The notes: a model not told the origin generated them from the letters alone. Shown: positions 24,075-32,842, numbered from the stretch's first letter. The stretch is DNA of 46,845 nucleotides from Rhodanobacter sp. 67-28 (GCA_001898415.1 MKTU01000023.1:8550-55394), one strand, 5' to 3'. Numbers and translations: made by a program.

Positions 24075-24773
24075 TCACTGCGGCAACGACGGAATCGCGA
24101 GGCTGCGCTCGGGGTCGCCGCTGGCGCCCGTGCGCAGGCCCGGCGGGATGTGCCCGACATCGCCCACCGAGATCACCTTGAACGTGCCGTCGGCCTCCAC
24201 CCGGATGCGGGTGATGCTGGCGTTGCCCACCGACATCTCCAGCCACGCCTGCGGATCGACGCCCATCGCGCGCACCACCATGTTGCGGATCACGTTGCCG
24301 TGGCAGACCATCAGGTCGGTCTGCTCATGACCGGATGCGGGCTTGAAATAGCGCGCGAACAGGCGATCGAACTGCGCCTTGCAGGCGGCCAGATCGGCCG
24401 GCTTTTCCTTCGCCATGATCGCGGCCCGGCGCGTCGGCGGCGTGCACTCGGCCAGGTCGTCGACCACCTCGAAGCGACGCCCCGGGAAGTCCTCGCCGAT
24501 CAACGCCGCCGTATCGCGCGCACGCTGCACCGGGCTGACATACATCGCATCGAAACGCGTCGGCAACCCGGCCAGCCGCGCACCCGCCAGATGCGCCTGC
24601 GCCACCCCGAGCGACGCCAGCTGCGGCCCCAGCTTCGGATCGGCTTTCGCATCGGGCAGGTAATAGCCATGGCGCACCAGCACGATGGTACGGACAGCCG
24701 GCGCCGCCACATCGGCCGCGTGCAACGGGGCGATCAGCAACACCAGGCACAACCAGGGGAGCAGCCTTTTCAT
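24075..24773 (-). CDS. Exported histidine phosphatase family protein
   Basis: 232-aa periplasmic phosphatase of the phosphoglycerate-mutase-like superfamily. The signal peptide is residues 1-20 (LLPWLCLVLLIAPLHAA). The catalytic motif is IVLVRHGYYLP (His35), with SPVQRARDTAALIG and the second His in MVCHGNVIRNMVVRA. Substrate unknown. It is on the same strand as, and 98 bp downstream of, the amidohydrolase gene. The C-terminal tail is low in motif content. Confidence 0.85.
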   Translation of the reverse strand: MKRLLPWLCLVLLIAPLHAADVAAPAVRTIVLVRHGYYLPDAKADPKLGPQLASLGVAQAHLAGARLAGLPTRFDAMYVSPVQRARDTAALIGEDFPGRRFEVVDDLAECTPPTRRAAIMAKEKPADLAACKAQFDRLFARYFKPASGHEQTDLMVCHGNVIRNMVVRAMGVDPQAWLEMSVGNASITRIRVEADGTFKVISVGDVGHIPPGLRTGASGDPERSLAIPSLPQ

Positions 24774-24871
24774 CACGAGCCATCCTGCAGCGGGTGTGGC
24801 GTCGAATGGTACCCGCTGCACGTCGTCATTCCCGTGCACCGGCATCCATGGCCATGCATGGGGCCATTCCT

Positions 24872-26353
24872 TCAACGCAGTCCCACCGTGCCCTCGGCAG
24901 CCTTGACCAGCTTCGCCGGGTCGTAACCCACGCCATCCTTGAACACGAGGGTGACGTTCTCGATGTCCTTGATGCGCTCCGCCGGGTTGCCCCTGACCAG
25001 CACCAGGTCAGCCGCCTTGCCCACGTCGATCGAGCCGATCTCCTTGTCCACGTCCATGAAACGCGCGCCGTTCAAGGTGGCGATCCGGATGGCCTGCACC
25101 GGCGTGAAGCCCGCCTCCACCAGCAGCTCCACCTCGCGCTGGTCGCCATAGCCCGCGATCACGCCACCGTAGCCGGTGGGATCGAGGCCGGCGAGCAGGG
25201 TGCCACCGGCCTCGACGAAGGCGCGTTCGAAAGCCATCTCCAACTTGAACGCCTGCGGCCACGGGGAATCCTTCATCGCCGCGACGCGCTCGCGCGCCTT
25301 CAGGTATTCGACGCGGGCCTGCGGCAACATCGCGTCCAGCACCCGCGCATCCTGCGGCGCGCGGCCGGGCACGAAAGTCTCGAACACCGGCAGCGTAGAG
25401 GTCACCGCAACGCGCTTCGCCACCAGATGCTTGATCAGCGCCCGGATTTCCGGGCCGTCGACCTTCAGCGTCGCCAGGTGCGCCACCGCGGCCTTGGTGT
25501 CCGGACACACATCCGGCTGCTTGCCGGGGCTGAACTCGGTGTCCACGAACAAGCCGTGCTCGAGATCGTCGATGCCGAGATCCGCCGCTTCGGTGAAGCC
25601 GATCGAACACAGGTGGCCGGTCACCTTGATGCCGCGCGCATGCGCCGCCGCGATCGCCGCCGACAACTCGGCGCGGGTGATGTGCATGTACGCCTTGAAC
25701 GACGTCGCACCCTCGTCCATCCAGTAGTTCACCGTATCGCGCGCGTCGGCGGCATCTGCCAGCTCGTGCATCTGCGGCGTGAAGCTGCCCTTGCCTTCCA
25801 GATACGGCCCGGTGGTGTGCATCTTCGGCCCCGGAATACGGCCCGCGTCGACCGCCTTCTTCAGCGCCAGGTCGGTGTAGGGCTCGGTGCTGCCGGTGGT
25901 GCGGATGGTGGTGACGCCGCCGGCGAGGTACAGCTTGGGAAAACTCGACGCCTGCTCCGGATAGATCGCCTCCTTCGCCGCGGGATTCACCTTGGGCGCG
26001 GGATAGAACATGTGGTCGTGCATGCCGACCAGGCCGGGAATCAGCGTCTGCCCGCCGCCGTCGATGACCGTCGTGCCCTCGGGCAAGGTCACGTGGCGCC
26101 CGACCGCCGCGATGCGCCCGTCGCGCAGCAACACCGTCTGGTTATCCCGGGCGGGCGTGCCGTGGCCGTCGATCACCCGCACCTGGGTGATCGCCAGCAG
26201 TGGCTGGGCGTGCACGACATAAACCTGCGCCGGAGACGACAACACCGGCATGGCGGCCCGGGCCGGCGACGCGGCCCCGAACGCGGCGCAGACCACAACC
26301 AGGGCGAACGCCCGCACTGTACCCATGCCACGAAGATTCGACGAACGATGCAT
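24872..26353 (-). CDS. Exported amidohydrolase family protein
   Basis: 493-aa metal-dependent hydrolase of the amidohydrolase superfamily (imidazolonepropionase/prolidase-like branch). The signal peptide lies about 10-33 (VRAFALVVVCAAFGAASPARA). The metal site is built from LVGMHDHMFYP (HxH), Lys in TSFKAYMHI, His in TGHLCSIG, His in DLEHGLF and Asp in LLAGLDPTGYGG. The C-terminal GSIDVGKAADLVLVRGNP is typical. It probably cleaves a peptide-like or cyclic amide substrate. The divergent MarR gene shares its upstream region, which holds a palindromic operator. Confidence 0.88.
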   Translation of the reverse strand: MHRSSNLRGMGTVRAFALVVVCAAFGAASPARAAMPVLSSPAQVYVVHAQPLLAITQVRVIDGHGTPARDNQTVLLRDGRIAAVGRHVTLPEGTTVIDGGGQTLIPGLVGMHDHMFYPAPKVNPAAKEAIYPEQASSFPKLYLAGGVTTIRTTGSTEPYTDLALKKAVDAGRIPGPKMHTTGPYLEGKGSFTPQMHELADAADARDTVNYWMDEGATSFKAYMHITRAELSAAIAAAHARGIKVTGHLCSIGFTEAADLGIDDLEHGLFVDTEFSPGKQPDVCPDTKAAVAHLATLKVDGPEIRALIKHLVAKRVAVTSTLPVFETFVPGRAPQDARVLDAMLPQARVEYLKARERVAAMKDSPWPQAFKLEMAFERAFVEAGGTLLAGLDPTGYGGVIAGYGDQREVELLVEAGFTPVQAIRIATLNGARFMDVDKEIGSIDVGKAADLVLVRGNPAERIKDIENVTLVFKDGVGYDPAKLVKAAEGTVGLR

Positions 26354-26457
26354 GACTGCCCCCGGTTTGCGTGATGCACGGTTCCACTCGACCGCGCCGG
26401 GCGGAATGTACGCCCAGCGCCGCCGCCGGGGAATGGCTTGCCGCGACCAATTTGTCA

Positions 26458-26479
26458 TGTATGTTGACTATCAAGTACA
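26458..26479. promoter_or_regulatory. Candidate MarR operator between divergent genes
   Basis: The sequence TGTA-tg-TTGA-cta-TCAA-g-TACA is an imperfect palindrome, 18 bp before the MarR start and about 105 bp before the amidohydrolase start. MarR proteins usually bind such palindromes next to their own gene. The short arm spacers differ by one base (tg and g). Confidence 0.45.
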
Positions 26480-26496
26480 CGGACTAATGAGTTGCC

Positions 26497-26973
26497 ATGT
26501 CCCGCACACCTCACTGGCACGAGCAAGTCGTGACGCCGGCCCTGCTCCGCCACGCGCGAACCATTTACGGCACGGCCATGCGCCGGGCACTGGGCAACGC
26601 CGGCTATCACGATATTCCGAAGAACGGCCTGTACCTGATTGGCGGCATGGCACTCCACGAGCGCGGCGTGCCGCTGGGGGAACTGGTCCGGGAGTTGCGC
26701 GTGTCCAAGCAGGCCGCCAGCCAGCTCGTCGACGCACTGGTGGCGGGTGGCTACCTGCAGCGTGCCGCGGACGAAAACGATCGCCGCAAGCTGGTCGTGA
26801 CCCTGACTCGACGAGGCCGCGCCGCCGCGGAGGTGCAGGCGAAAGCGCGCGAGCAGGTCGACGCCGAACTGCTTGCGCGTGTCGGTGCCCGCGCGGTCAG
26901 CACCACCCGCAGGACGCTCGCCGCCCTGATCGACCTCGGCCAGCCCGGCGAAAGTGGCCACCGACACGACTGA
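26497..26973 (+). CDS. MarR-family transcriptional regulator
   Basis: 158-aa winged-helix regulator. An N-terminal dimerisation helix (TPALLRHARTIYGTAMRRAL) is followed by the wHTH: VPLGELVRELRVSKQAASQL, VDALVAGGYLQRAADENDRR and the wing KLVVTLTRRGRAAA. DxxDRR-type wing residues (DENDRRK) are present. It probably represses itself and perhaps the divergent amidohydrolase gene through the palindrome at 26458-26479. Confidence 0.88.
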   Translation: MSRTPHWHEQVVTPALLRHARTIYGTAMRRALGNAGYHDIPKNGLYLIGGMALHERGVPLGELVRELRVSKQAASQLVDALVAGGYLQRAADENDRRKLVVTLTRRGRAAAEVQAKAREQVDAELLARVGARAVSTTRRTLAALIDLGQPGESGHRHD

Positions 26974-27357
26974 GCCGCTTGCTGGAACCTTTGCTCCAGC
27001 CCACCACCTGAGCGATGCCGCGCGGTTCGCGTACGTGTCGGCATCGCCCGTACCCGCCGGGCCTGGTACTGGGCCCACATCGATGGCCATCGACTGGCGC
27101 TCGCGAGCCAACGCTTCTTCGACGGCCAGAGTGCGGGCCATTGCGCCGCGACCACCAGCCCGATCAGAACCGACCCCATCGCGCGGCATCATTGCCGCCC
27201 ATTCGGGACACCGCCAAGGATGCTCTTCGCGCGCAAGGCGACATCCCTTTGGCTCACCTAAAATTCGCGGTGACGCTCGCACGGAATTTGTTGCCCGCGA
27301 TTTCAGCGCATGAGCCCGCTCGCGGTGAGACTCGGCTGCGTCGAGCCCGTTCGCGTC
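26974..27357. other. 384-bp intergenic region, no gene recognised
   Basis: Separates the MarR gene from the toxin-antitoxin pair. A hairpin gctgga-N8-tccagc (26981-27000) follows the MarR stop but lacks a T-run. Open frames on both strands here show no known motif and no RBS. It may hold the boundary of the toxin-antitoxin insertion. Confidence 0.5.
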
Positions 27358-27678
27358 CTACAAAACAGCCTCCAGCCCCTTGCGATCAATCAGGTTCAGC
27401 AGCTTCAGCGAAGGACCGCTGGGCTTCTTCTCGCCGATTTCCCACTTCTGCACGGTGGAAACGCTGGTGTTGAGCACGGCAGCGAAGACGGCCTGGCTGA
27501 CCTTCGAATTCTCGCGGATCAGCTTGATCTTGCTTGCGCCAATGTCCGGCACGGCGAGATGGCTCAGCGCTTCGTACTCGTGCATGCGGCGCTTGCTGAT
27601 CACACCAGCCCGATGCAGGCCTGTGGCCGTCTCGTGGACTTCGGCAAGAATGCGGCTCTTGCGGACTTTGTTAGTCAT
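27358..27678 (-). CDS. HigA/XRE-type antitoxin
   Basis: 106-aa antitoxin with an N-terminal toxin-binding part and a C-terminal helix-turn-helix: IKLIRENSKVSQAVFAAVLN then TSVSTVQKWEIGEKKPSGPS. The SQAVFAAVLNTSVSTVQKWE stretch is the XRE HTH. It neutralises the toxin and probably represses the operon through the palindrome at 28052-28076. The gene starts inside the end of the toxin gene (8-bp overlap), the toxin-first order usual for this class. GC is lower than in the neighbours, which suggests transfer. Confidence 0.88.
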   Translation of the reverse strand: MTNKVRKSRILAEVHETATGLHRAGVISKRRMHEYEALSHLAVPDIGASKIKLIRENSKVSQAVFAAVLNTSVSTVQKWEIGEKKPSGPSLKLLNLIDRKGLEAVL

Positions 27679-28045
27679 GGTCTACCTCCACAAGTTCGTC
27701 GGCTTCCAGCGCGGCGGCAAGAGCTTTGTCGTCCTGACCAAGAAGATCTGACGCCAGCTCCTGCAGCGCGCGAAGCTCATGCTTGTCGATATTGGCTCGT
27801 TCGTTCTTGCCGAAACCAAAGATGAAGTACCAGCGGTCGCCTCGATTGGTGGCGACGATGGTTCGTGCGCCTCCGCGCTTTCCACGGCCGGGCAAGGCAA
27901 TCCGTTTCTTGACCAACTGTCCGCCGAGGTCGGCATCGATCAGTCCTGCCTCCATCTCGATCACCGACTGGAACAGATCAGGATCGGCCAGACCCGTCTT
28001 GCCCATCCAACGGCTGAACGTCCGTGTTCTGAAAATCCGTTTCAT
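27671..28045 (-). CDS. RelE/HigB-type toxin (type II toxin-antitoxin system)
   Basis: 124-aa toxin of the RelE-like PF06296 group: KTGLADPDLFQSVIEMEAGL, then IDADLGGQLVKKRIALPGRG, KRGGARTIVATNRGDRWYFI and FGFGKNERANIDKHELRALQ. Relatives cleave mRNA on the ribosome. I use ATG 28045 (MKRIFRTRTF), which begins where the family does; frames upstream to 28102 would include the operator. It shares an operon with the antitoxin gene. Confidence 0.88.
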   Translation of the reverse strand: MKRIFRTRTFSRWMGKTGLADPDLFQSVIEMEAGLIDADLGGQLVKKRIALPGRGKRGGARTIVATNRGDRWYFIFGFGKNERANIDKHELRALQELASDLLGQDDKALAAALEADELVEVDHD

Positions 28046-28051
28046 GGCTAC

Positions 28052-28076
28052 AACCATAGCACTTGGTGATATGGTT
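28052..28076. promoter_or_regulatory. Palindromic operator of the toxin-antitoxin operon
   Basis: A 25-bp palindrome: AACCATA-g-CAC-ttg-GTG-a-TATGGTT, with perfect 7-bp outer and 3-bp inner arms. It lies 6 bp before the toxin ATG, so bound antitoxin would block transcription. This is the most symmetric site in the window. Confidence 0.7.
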
Positions 28077-28107
28077 TTCATCTGCCCGTGGAGTCCTCGC
28101 ATCAGTC

Positions 28108-28137
28108 AAAAAAGAAGCCCGCCATCGGCGGGCTTCT
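28108..28137 (-). terminator. Intrinsic terminator of htpG
   Basis: An 11-bp perfect stem, agaagcccgcc (28113-28123) and ggcgggcttct (28127-28137), with loop atc. On the minus strand it is followed by a run of T (A-run 28108-28112), 25 bases after the htpG stop. Confidence 0.9.
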
Positions 28138-28162
28138 TCAGGCCAACGAGGTATCCCGTGCC

Positions 28163-30034
28163 CTACCCCAGCAACACCCGGTTCATCCGCTGCACGAATG
28201 CGGCGGGGTCCGGCAGCTGCGCACCGGCGGAAATCTCCGCCTGCTCCAGCAGCAGCGTAGCGAGATCGCGCGCCTTGTCCTCATCGGCCTCGTTCTCCAC
28301 ACGCTTGACCAGCGCGTGCGCCGGGTTGATCTCCAGCGTCGGCTTGCTCTCGGGCATGTCCTGCCCGGCTTCGCGCAGCAGACGCGCCAGGTGCGGGGCC
28401 ATTTCGTAATCGGAGAGCGCCAGGCACGACGGCGAATCGGTCAGGCGGGCGGACACCTTCACCTCGCCCACGCGATCGCCGAGCAGGTCCTTGAGCTTCT
28501 TCAGCAGCGGCTCGGCCTCTTTCGTGGCCTCTTCCTGCTTTTTCTTGTCGGCCTCGTCCAGCGGTACCTCGCCCTTGGCCACGCTCTTGAGCTTCTTGCC
28601 TTCGTACTCGCCCAGGGAGCCGATCATCCATTCGTCGATGCGGTCGGACATCAGCAGCACCTCGATGTCCTTGGCCTTGAACGCTTCCAGCTGCGGGCTG
28701 CCGGCGGCGGCCTTGTAGCTGTCGGCGGTGATGTACCAGATCGCGTCCTGGCCGACGGCCATGCGGCTGATGTAGTCGTCCAGCGAGACGTTCTGTGCGG
28801 TGCCCTCGCCCTTGGTCGAGGCGAAGCGCAGCAGCTTGGCGATGCGCTCGCGGTTGTTGGCGTCTTCGCTGATGCCTTCCTTGAGCGTATTGCCGAAGGC
28901 CTTGTAGAAGGTCGCGAACTTCTCCGGTTCGTCGCGGGCGAGCTTCTCGATCAGGTCGAGCACGCGCTTGACGCAAGCCGCCTTGATGCGGTCGACCTGA
29001 CGGTTGTGCTGCAGGATTTCGCGGCTGACGTTGAGCGGCAGGTCGTCGGCATCGACCACGCCGCGCACGAAGCGCAGGTAGTTCGGCAGCAGCTCTTCGG
29101 CGGCGTCCATGATGAAGACGCGCTTGATGTAGAGCTTCAGGCCCTTGCGCTCGTCGCGGCCGCCCATCATCAGGTCGAACGGCGGCTGCGCGGGAATGTA
29201 GAGCAGCGTGGTGAAACTCTGGCTGCCCTCGACGCGGTTGTGCGTCCACGCCAGCGGGTCGTTGAAATCGTGGCCGAGCGACTTGTAGAAGCTCTGGTAG
29301 TCCTCGTCGGAAATGTCCGATTTCGGCTTGGTCCACAGCGCGGAGGCCGCGTTGATGCTCTCGAACTCGTCGGTGGGCTTGCCGTCCTTTTCCACCGGCA
29401 TGCGGATCGGGAACGCCACGTGGTCGGAGTACTTGCGGATCAGCGATTTCAGCTGCCAGCCCTTGAGGAAGTCGTCCTCGTCGGCCTTCAGGTGCAGGAT
29501 CACCGCGGTGCCGCGTTCGGCCTGCTCGACCGGTTCCAGCGAGTACTCGCCCTTGCCGTCGCTCTCCCACTTCACGCCCTCGGCCGCGGGTGCGTCCGCG
29601 CGCCGGGTCACCACGGTGACCTTGTCGGCCACCACGAAGGCGGAATAGAAACCCACGCCGAACTGGCCGATCAGGCGGGCGTCGGCCTTCTGCTCGCCGC
29701 TCATCGCCTCCAGGAAACGGCGCGTGCCCGAGCTGGCGATGGTGCCGATGTTGGCCACCACCTCGTCGCGGCTCATGCCGATGCCGTTGTCGCGCACGGT
29801 GACGGTACGCGCCTCCGGGTCCCAGTTGATGTCGATGTGCAACTCGCTGTCGCCGGCCAGGAGTCCGGGCTTGGCGATCGACTCGAAGCGCAGCTTGTCG
29901 CAGGCGTCGGAGGCGTTGGAGATCAGCTCGCGCAGGAAGATCTCCTTGTGCGAGTACAGCGAGTGGGTGACCAGGCGCAGGACCTGGGCAACTTCGGCTT
30001 CGAACTGGCGAGTTTCGGCGACAGGCGCATTCAT
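28163..30034 (-). CDS. htpG: Molecular chaperone HtpG (Hsp90)
   Basis: 623-aa cytosolic Hsp90, close to the 624 of E. coli. The N-terminal ATP-binding GHKL fold shows RELISNASDACDKLRF, DNGIGMSRDEVV, IASSGTRRFLEA and GQFGVGFYSAFVVAD. The middle domain contains FESINAASALWTK and LLPNYLRFVRGVVDADDLPL then NVSREILQHNR, and the C-terminal dimer domain follows. MNAPVAETRQFEAEV at 30034 matches family starts; an ATG 18 bp upstream (30052) is the alternative. It helps fold proteins under heat stress. Confidence 0.96.
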   Translation of the reverse strand: MNAPVAETRQFEAEVAQVLRLVTHSLYSHKEIFLRELISNASDACDKLRFESIAKPGLLAGDSELHIDINWDPEARTVTVRDNGIGMSRDEVVANIGTIASSGTRRFLEAMSGEQKADARLIGQFGVGFYSAFVVADKVTVVTRRADAPAAEGVKWESDGKGEYSLEPVEQAERGTAVILHLKADEDDFLKGWQLKSLIRKYSDHVAFPIRMPVEKDGKPTDEFESINAASALWTKPKSDISDEDYQSFYKSLGHDFNDPLAWTHNRVEGSQSFTTLLYIPAQPPFDLMMGGRDERKGLKLYIKRVFIMDAAEELLPNYLRFVRGVVDADDLPLNVSREILQHNRQVDRIKAACVKRVLDLIEKLARDEPEKFATFYKAFGNTLKEGISEDANNRERIAKLLRFASTKGEGTAQNVSLDDYISRMAVGQDAIWYITADSYKAAAGSPQLEAFKAKDIEVLLMSDRIDEWMIGSLGEYEGKKLKSVAKGEVPLDEADKKKQEEATKEAEPLLKKLKDLLGDRVGEVKVSARLTDSPSCLALSDYEMAPHLARLLREAGQDMPESKPTLEINPAHALVKRVENEADEDKARDLATLLLEQAEISAGAQLPDPAAFVQRMNRVLLG

Positions 30035-30215
30035 GGGCGGGTTCAACTCCATGGCAAATGAAAATGGTGGGTCGTCGCCTCCTCGGGCATGACCGGCGGA
30101 CCGACCCCGCACGATCCCCGCACCGGTGGAACCGGTCATGGAAACGCGACAACTGGCCCCGAGATTCGGGCAGCCGGCCGCGGTTTCAAGGCCGGGCGGC
30201 CGATAAAATGGCCCG

Positions 30216-31082
30216 ATGACGTACCGCGGACGCTTCGCCCCTTCGCCCACCGGGCAACTGCACTTCGGCTCGCTGGTGGCCGCGGTGGGCAGCTGGCTGT
30301 GCGCCCGCCACGCCGGCGGCGAATGGCTGGTGCGGATGGAGGATATCGACCCCCCGCGCGAGGTGCCCGGCGCCGCCGCCGACATCCTCGCCGCGCTGCC
30401 CGCGTTCGGCCTGGTGGCGGATGCGCCGGCGCTGTTCCAGTCGCAGCGCACCGCCGCCTACGACGAGGCGTTCGCGGCGTTGCGCGCGGCCGACCTGGTA
30501 TTTCCCTGCACCTGCAGCCGAAGCCAGCTCGCCGCCAGCGGCGGCATCCATCGCGACGGCCACTGCATCGACGGCAGTCACGCCGATCGCGAGCCGGCGT
30601 GGCGGCTGCGCGTGAGCGATGTGGAGATCGGGTTCGACGACGCCCTGCTGGGGCCGCAACGCGAGCGGTTGCGCGAAACCGTGGGCGATTTCGTGATCCG
30701 CCGCGCCGACGGTTTCTATTCCTACCAGTTGGCCTGCGTGGTGGACGACGCCTTCCAGGGCATCACCGAGGTGGTGCGGGGCCAGGACCTGCTCGACTCC
30801 ACCGCGCGGCAGATCTGGCTGCAGCGCTGCCTGGGCCTGGCCACGCCGGCGTATCGACACCTGCCCCTGGTGCATGACAAGGCCGGCAACAAGCTGTCGA
30901 AATCCTCCCACGCCTGGCCGCTCGACCCCGGCGAGCCCACGCCGGCGCTGCGCCGCGCACTCGCTTTCCTCGGGCAGGCGTTGCCGGACCGGCCGGTGGA
31001 TGCAGACGCCCTGCTGGCCCACGCGCTGACCAGCTTCGACCCCGCCCGATTGCCGCATTGCAGCGGTAGTTCCCCCGACTGA
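30216..31082 (+). CDS. gluQ: Glutamyl-Q tRNA(Asp) synthetase GluQ
   Basis: 288-aa truncated glutamyl-tRNA synthetase paralogue that places glutamate on queuosine at position 34 of tRNA(Asp). Signatures: RGRFAPSPTGQLHFGSLVAA (HIGH-like), GGEWLVRMEDIDPPRE, the zinc ligands CTCSRSQL and a Cys in HCIDGS, and NKLSKSSHAWPL (KMSKS-like). The anticodon-binding domain of GltX is absent, as expected for the family. The ATG at 30216 is 6 codons before the HIGH region. Confidence 0.95.
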   Translation: MTYRGRFAPSPTGQLHFGSLVAAVGSWLCARHAGGEWLVRMEDIDPPREVPGAAADILAALPAFGLVADAPALFQSQRTAAYDEAFAALRAADLVFPCTCSRSQLAASGGIHRDGHCIDGSHADREPAWRLRVSDVEIGFDDALLGPQRERLRETVGDFVIRRADGFYSYQLACVVDDAFQGITEVVRGQDLLDSTARQIWLQRCLGLATPAYRHLPLVHDKAGNKLSKSSHAWPLDPGEPTPALRRALAFLGQALPDRPVDADALLAHALTSFDPARLPHCSGSSPD

Positions 31083-31188
31083 TCGGCTATAACTGGACGG
31101 CCGTTCACGCCGTTTTGCACGAGCAGTGCAGGCGCGCGACAACGGCAACATTCGCGTGCTTGACTTGGGCAAACAGGAGATCGACGGC

Positions 31189-31929
31189 ATGACCCAGCGT
31201 ACGGCTTTGGTTACCGGGGGAACCGGGGGCATCGGCAGCGCCATCGTGCGCCATCTGGCGAAACAGGGTCACAAGGTCGCCACCAATTATCGCGACGAGG
31301 CCAAGACCGCCGCCTGGCGCGAAGCGATGGCGCAGGAGGGCATCGAGGTGTGCACGGTGCGCGGCGATGTGTCCGATCCCGAATCCTGCGCGGCGATGGT
31401 GCGGGCGATCGAGGAAAAATGCGGTCCGGTGGACATCCTGGTCAACAACGCCGGCATTACCCGCGACACCACCTTCCACAAGATGAACTATCAGCAGTGG
31501 ACGGACGTGATCAACACCAACCTCAACTCCTGCTTCAACGTCACCCGCGCGGTGATCGAGGGCATGCGCGCGCGCAAGTGGGGCCGCATCGTGCAGATCA
31601 GCTCGATCAACGGCCAGAAGGGCCAGTACGGCCAGGCCAACTACGCCGCGGCCAAGGCCGGCATGCACGGTTTCACCATCTCGCTGGCGCAGGAAAACGC
31701 CAAGTTCGGCATCACCGTCAACACCGTCTCGCCCGGCTACGTCGCCACCGACATGGTGATGGCCGTGCCGGCGGAAGTGCGCGCCAAGATCGAGGCGCAG
31801 ATCCCGCTCGGCCGGCTCGGCCGGCCGGAGGAGATCGCCCACGCCGTGGCCTTCCTCACCGGCGAGGAAACCGGCTGGATGACCGGCGCCAACCTGGCGA
31901 TCAATGGCGGCCAGTACATGGGGTGGTGA
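31189..31929 (+). CDS. phaB: Acetoacetyl-CoA reductase (PhaB-type SDR)
   Basis: 246-aa NADPH-dependent short-chain dehydrogenase, same length as typical PhaB, reducing acetoacetyl-CoA to (R)-3-hydroxybutyryl-CoA for polyhydroxyalkanoate synthesis. Rossmann motif ALVTGGTGGIGSAIV, NNAG in DILVNNAGITRD, catalytic Ser in IVQISSINGQKGQYGQ and YAAAKAG (Tyr-x3-Lys). NTVSPGYVATDMV and TGWMTGANLAINGGQYMGW end the fold. AGGAGA lies 9 bases before ATG 31189. No phaC or phaA is in the window. Confidence 0.92.
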   Translation: MTQRTALVTGGTGGIGSAIVRHLAKQGHKVATNYRDEAKTAAWREAMAQEGIEVCTVRGDVSDPESCAAMVRAIEEKCGPVDILVNNAGITRDTTFHKMNYQQWTDVINTNLNSCFNVTRAVIEGMRARKWGRIVQISSINGQKGQYGQANYAAAKAGMHGFTISLAQENAKFGITVNTVSPGYVATDMVMAVPAEVRAKIEAQIPLGRLGRPEEIAHAVAFLTGEETGWMTGANLAINGGQYMGW

Positions 31930-31984
31930 AAGAGCAGGAGTGAGAGACGAGGAGTGAGAAACGAGGGAGAGCAACAGCCCGGCC

Positions 31985-32057
31985 GTAGGGCGGGCACGGC
32001 CCGCCGTTCTTGATTGCGCGTGCTGTCGAAAAGCACGGCGGGCGGTGCCCGCCCTAC
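31985..32057. repeat. REPIN, copy 2 (supplies the tcdA stop codon)
   Basis: GTAGGGCGGGCA-headed REP at 31985-32006 and its inverted partner at 32036-32057, spacer 29 bp. Both arms match copy 1 with one mismatch or fewer. It lies between the convergent genes phaB and tcdA; the TAG of the right arm is the tcdA stop. Confidence 0.85.
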
Positions 32058-32842
32058 GGTTCGCCGAGCAGCTTCTCGATCACCTTGCCCACCGCTGCAA
32101 AGGCGAACGCGCCGGTGACGTGGGTGGCCGCGCCCAGGCCGCCGCCGCAGGCGAGGTTCATGGAATCGCCGCCCGGCGGCCGGGTGCCGCAGACAGTGCC
32201 GTCGGGTTGCGGGTACTGCACGTTCTGCAGCGAATAGACGGCTGAAACGCCGAAGTAGCGATCGGGGTTGCGCGGGAAATTGAAATCCGCACGGAGCTTC
32301 TTGCGGATCAGGCTGAACATTGCGTCGTGCTCCGTGCGCGACAGGTCGCGCACGCGGATCTGGGTGGGGTCGGTGCGGCCGCCCGCCGAGCCCACGCTGA
32401 CGATCGGAAGCTTGCGCCGGCGGCACCAGGCGATCGTTTCCAGCTTCACCCGGAACGCGTCGCAGGCATCGAGCACCACGTCGTAGCCGCGGTCGAGCAG
32501 CTCGTCCAGCGTGGCCGGGGTGAGGAAGCGCTCGATCGCCTCCAGCCGGATCGCCGGGTTGATCGCGTGCGCGCGCGCCGCCATCACGCCCACTTTCGAC
32601 TTGCCGTATTCGCCGTCCAGCGCGTGCAGCTGGCGATTGGTGTTGGACACGCAGACCTCGTCGGCGTCGATCAGAGTGAGCCGGCCCACGCCGCTGCGCG
32701 CCAGCGCCTCGACCGCCCACGAGCCGACGCCGCCCACGCCGATCACGCAGACATGCTTCTGCGCCAGCGTGCCCACGCTGCCCTGCCCGAACAACCGCTC
32801 GACGCCGGCGAAGCGCTCGACCGGCACGGCTACCTCGTTCAT
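32054..32842 (-). CDS. tcdA: tRNA threonylcarbamoyladenosine dehydratase TcdA (CsdL)
   Basis: 262-aa E1/ThiF-like enzyme that cyclises t6A37 on ANN-decoding tRNAs. Motifs: RLFGQGSVGTLAQKHVCVI, the nucleotide loop VGGVGSWAVEALARSGVG, LIDADEVCVSNTNRQLHAL, DVVLDACDAF and VSVGSAGGRTDPTQIRV. Near the C-terminus NLACGGGLGAATHVTGAF is typical. The last codon GAACCG is followed by TAG of the REPIN (32054-32056), so the insertion may have set the C-terminus. Confidence 0.93.
   Translation of the reverse strand: MNEVAVPVERFAGVERLFGQGSVGTLAQKHVCVIGVGGVGSWAVEALARSGVGRLTLIDADEVCVSNTNRQLHALDGEYGKSKVGVMAARAHAINPAIRLEAIERFLTPATLDELLDRGYDVVLDACDAFRVKLETIAWCRRRKLPIVSVGSAGGRTDPTQIRVRDLSRTEHDAMFSLIRKKLRADFNFPRNPDRYFGVSAVYSLQNVQYPQPDGTVCGTRPPGGDSMNLACGGGLGAATHVTGAFAFAAVGKVIEKLLGEP

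Noticed and set aside
26981..27000. Hairpin after the MarR stop as an intrinsic terminator
   Set aside because: Only a 6-bp stem with an 8-base loop and no T-run on either strand.
28088..30061. Long plus-strand open frame opposite htpG
   Set aside because: Antisense shadow of htpG; translation has no domain and htpG is unmistakable.
30122..30136. Doubled ACCGGT upstream of htpG as an operator
   Set aside because: Each half is itself a self-complementary hexamer common in GC-rich DNA, and no known heat-shock element or sigma-32 promoter was seen next to it.
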